This document shows, piece by piece, positions 6,419 to 6,700 of a stretch of DNA of 6,700 nucleotides (the first letter of the stretch is position 1; each line of letters begins with the position of its first letter). The notes under the pieces are model-generated. The model made no database searches. It saw only the letters and a list, made by a program, of their open reading frames with translations, and was not told the origin of the DNA. The stretch is from SAR202 cluster bacterium (GTDB taxonomy: Bacteria > Chloroflexota > Dehalococcoidia > UBA3495). The position numbers and the translations under genes are program-made. Where the stretch lies: positions 1 through 6,700 of the forward strand of contig VFHG01000060.1 in the NCBI GenBank assembly GCA_009392075.1. The letters are read 5' to 3'.

Positions 6419-6447
6419 ATTAGAGTTCGATCGGAAGGTGATGTCCA
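6419..6447 (-). promoter_or_regulatory. Promoter of the PerR-like regulator with overlapping palindrome
   Basis: On the minus strand TGGACA (6447-6442) and TCTAAT (6424-6419) are 17 bases apart, each matching 5 of 6 consensus positions. Transcription would start near 6412, only about 8 bases before the GTG. The palindrome CTAATTAG (6416-6423) overlaps the -10 and is well placed for autorepression, as is common for Fur-family genes. Confidence 0.6.
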
Positions 6448-6578
6448 TGCCCCATTTCGACACCGTCCCCTCGCCGGTGGTCATGGTTACGAGAGCCCAT
6501 CCAGAGGGAACGCCGGAACAAATCGACATGCTGCAGTCTTGCCCACTGCTGGCCAAGATTATAATCATTCCAACATAA
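6441..6578 (+). CDS. Doubtful small ORF (45 codons), unrecognised
   Basis: Reads MSMPHFDTVPSPVVMVTRAH and continues to end in AKIIIIPT. A GGAAGG lies just before the ATG at 6441, with a second ATG at codon 3. It covers the -35 of the divergent regulator promoter, and a competing 50-codon frame lies antisense at 6568-6416. Third-position GC is similar on both strands (roughly two thirds), so composition does not decide. No family is recognised. It may simply be non-coding promoter DNA. Confidence 0.15.
   Translation: MSMPHFDTVPSPVVMVTRAHPEGTPEQIDMLQSCPLLAKIIIIPT
6557..6569 (+). promoter_or_regulatory. AT-rich palindrome with perfect TATAAT, resembling a Fur-type half-box
   Basis: GATTATAATC (6557-6566) is a perfect 10-base palindrome containing TATAAT (6560-6565). 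Continuing as TATAATCATT, it matches 9 of 10 bases of the GATAATCATT part of the classical Fur box; the other half matches poorly. A TTGCCC at 6539-6544 is a possible -35 with a short 15-base spacer. It could be the promoter and operator of a rightward gene controlled by the neighbouring regulator. Confidence 0.3.
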
Positions 6579-6600
6579 GATTGTCTACCAGGTAAGATAA

Positions 6601-6700
6601 ATGCCCAGGCGGACCGGCTTAGCTCACCCGGAGCCTAGCTTCCGTGGTCCTCTGCCTGTTGTCCGCCAGACCGGCGGCGGTGTTGGCGGAGGGTTCAATC
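6601..6700 (+). CDS. Possible start of a rightward gene, runs off the right edge, unrecognised
   Basis: An ATG at 6601 opens a frame to the window edge (33 codons: MPRRTGLAHPEPSFRG, then a Gly-rich stretch). An AGGT at 6590-6593 is placed 7 bases upstream and a TATAAT lies at 6560-6565, so the start signals are coherent. No family is recognised and the opposite strand is at least as coding-like (third-position GC about 64% here against about 81% there). Only one of the two overlapping frames is likely to be real. Confidence 0.25.
   Translation, partial: MPRRTGLAHPEPSFRGPLPVVRQTGGGVGGGFN
6619..6700 (-). CDS. Possible C-terminal end of a leftward gene entering from the right edge, unrecognised
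   Basis: Read leftward from the edge this frame gives IEPSANTAAGLADNRQ, then RTTEARLRVS, ending at TAA 6621-6619. About 21 of 26 codons end in G or C, like the clearly coding genes here, and the residues are well mixed. It would end ~215 bases before the regulator start, leaving room for that gene's own promoter. It is too short to assign, and it competes with the plus-strand frame starting at 6601. Confidence 0.25.
   Translation of the reverse strand, partial: IEPSANTAAGLADNRQRTTEARLRVS

Noticed and set aside
6610..6700. tRNA-like end (GGTTCAATC at the right edge with GCTC/GAGC upstream)
   Set aside because: No acceptor, anticodon stem or D-loop of proper size could be built, and the D-stem loop would be only five bases. 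The T-arm-like string alone is common by chance.
1..6700. CRISPR array, insertion sequence, phage or defence island
   Set aside because: No regularly spaced repeats, transposase, integrase or known defence domain was found in any frame read.

Overview
The window looks like a stretch of a moderately GC-rich (about 58-60% by eye) bacterial chromosome. The gene content resembles uncultured Chloroflexota of the Dehalococcoidia/SAR202 type: tandem family III (CaiB/BaiF) CoA-transferases, a glutaredoxin-thioredoxin reductase fusion, and a stand-alone S9 peptidase. This placement is inferred from protein style and gene neighbours, not from a marker gene. No rRNA, tRNA, CRISPR array, transposase or phage gene was found.

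Left part (1-2522, minus strand): a probable three-gene operon is read leftward from a good sigma-70-type promoter (2522-2494). Its order is an MBL-fold metallohydrolase (2445-1507), a complete family III CoA-transferase (1460-237), and the N-terminal 78 codons of a second family III CoA-transferase (236 to the left edge). The second starts with GTG directly after the first one's TAG, in the same frame. The set suggests activation and processing of CoA-linked acids; the substrate cannot be read from the sequence. The first transferase appears to lack the usual catalytic aspartate, so the pair may form a heteromer.

Middle (2523-4634, plus strand): a divergent promoter drives a 644-residue cytoplasmic prolyl-oligopeptidase-family (S9) peptidase with an intact Ser-Asp-His triad. 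Its stop codon runs into an 8-bp palindrome.

Right-centre (4635-5948): a glutaredoxin-thioredoxin reductase fusion gene on the plus strand is damaged. It leaves frame near 5555-5572 and returns to the original frame near 5780-5783, so the conserved C-terminus is split over two frames. Its glutaredoxin motif also reads Arg-Pro-Asp-Cys instead of Cys-Pro-Asp-Cys. A perfect 19-bp-arm palindrome (5894-5932) lies between this gene and a convergent PerR-like Fur-family regulator (6404-5949, minus). The palindrome can act as a bidirectional terminator. It is flanked by a 7-bp direct repeat and may be a dispersed palindromic element. The redox gene and the PerR-like regulator together suggest an oxidative-stress locus.

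Right end (6405-6700): this holds the fur-family promoter, an AT-rich palindrome that contains a perfect TATAAT and resembles half of a Fur box, and short competing open frames on both strands that cannot be resolved here. There is no convincing new defence or mobile system. The most notable points are the doubly frameshifted reductase, the palindromic element, and the odd CoA-transferase pair.
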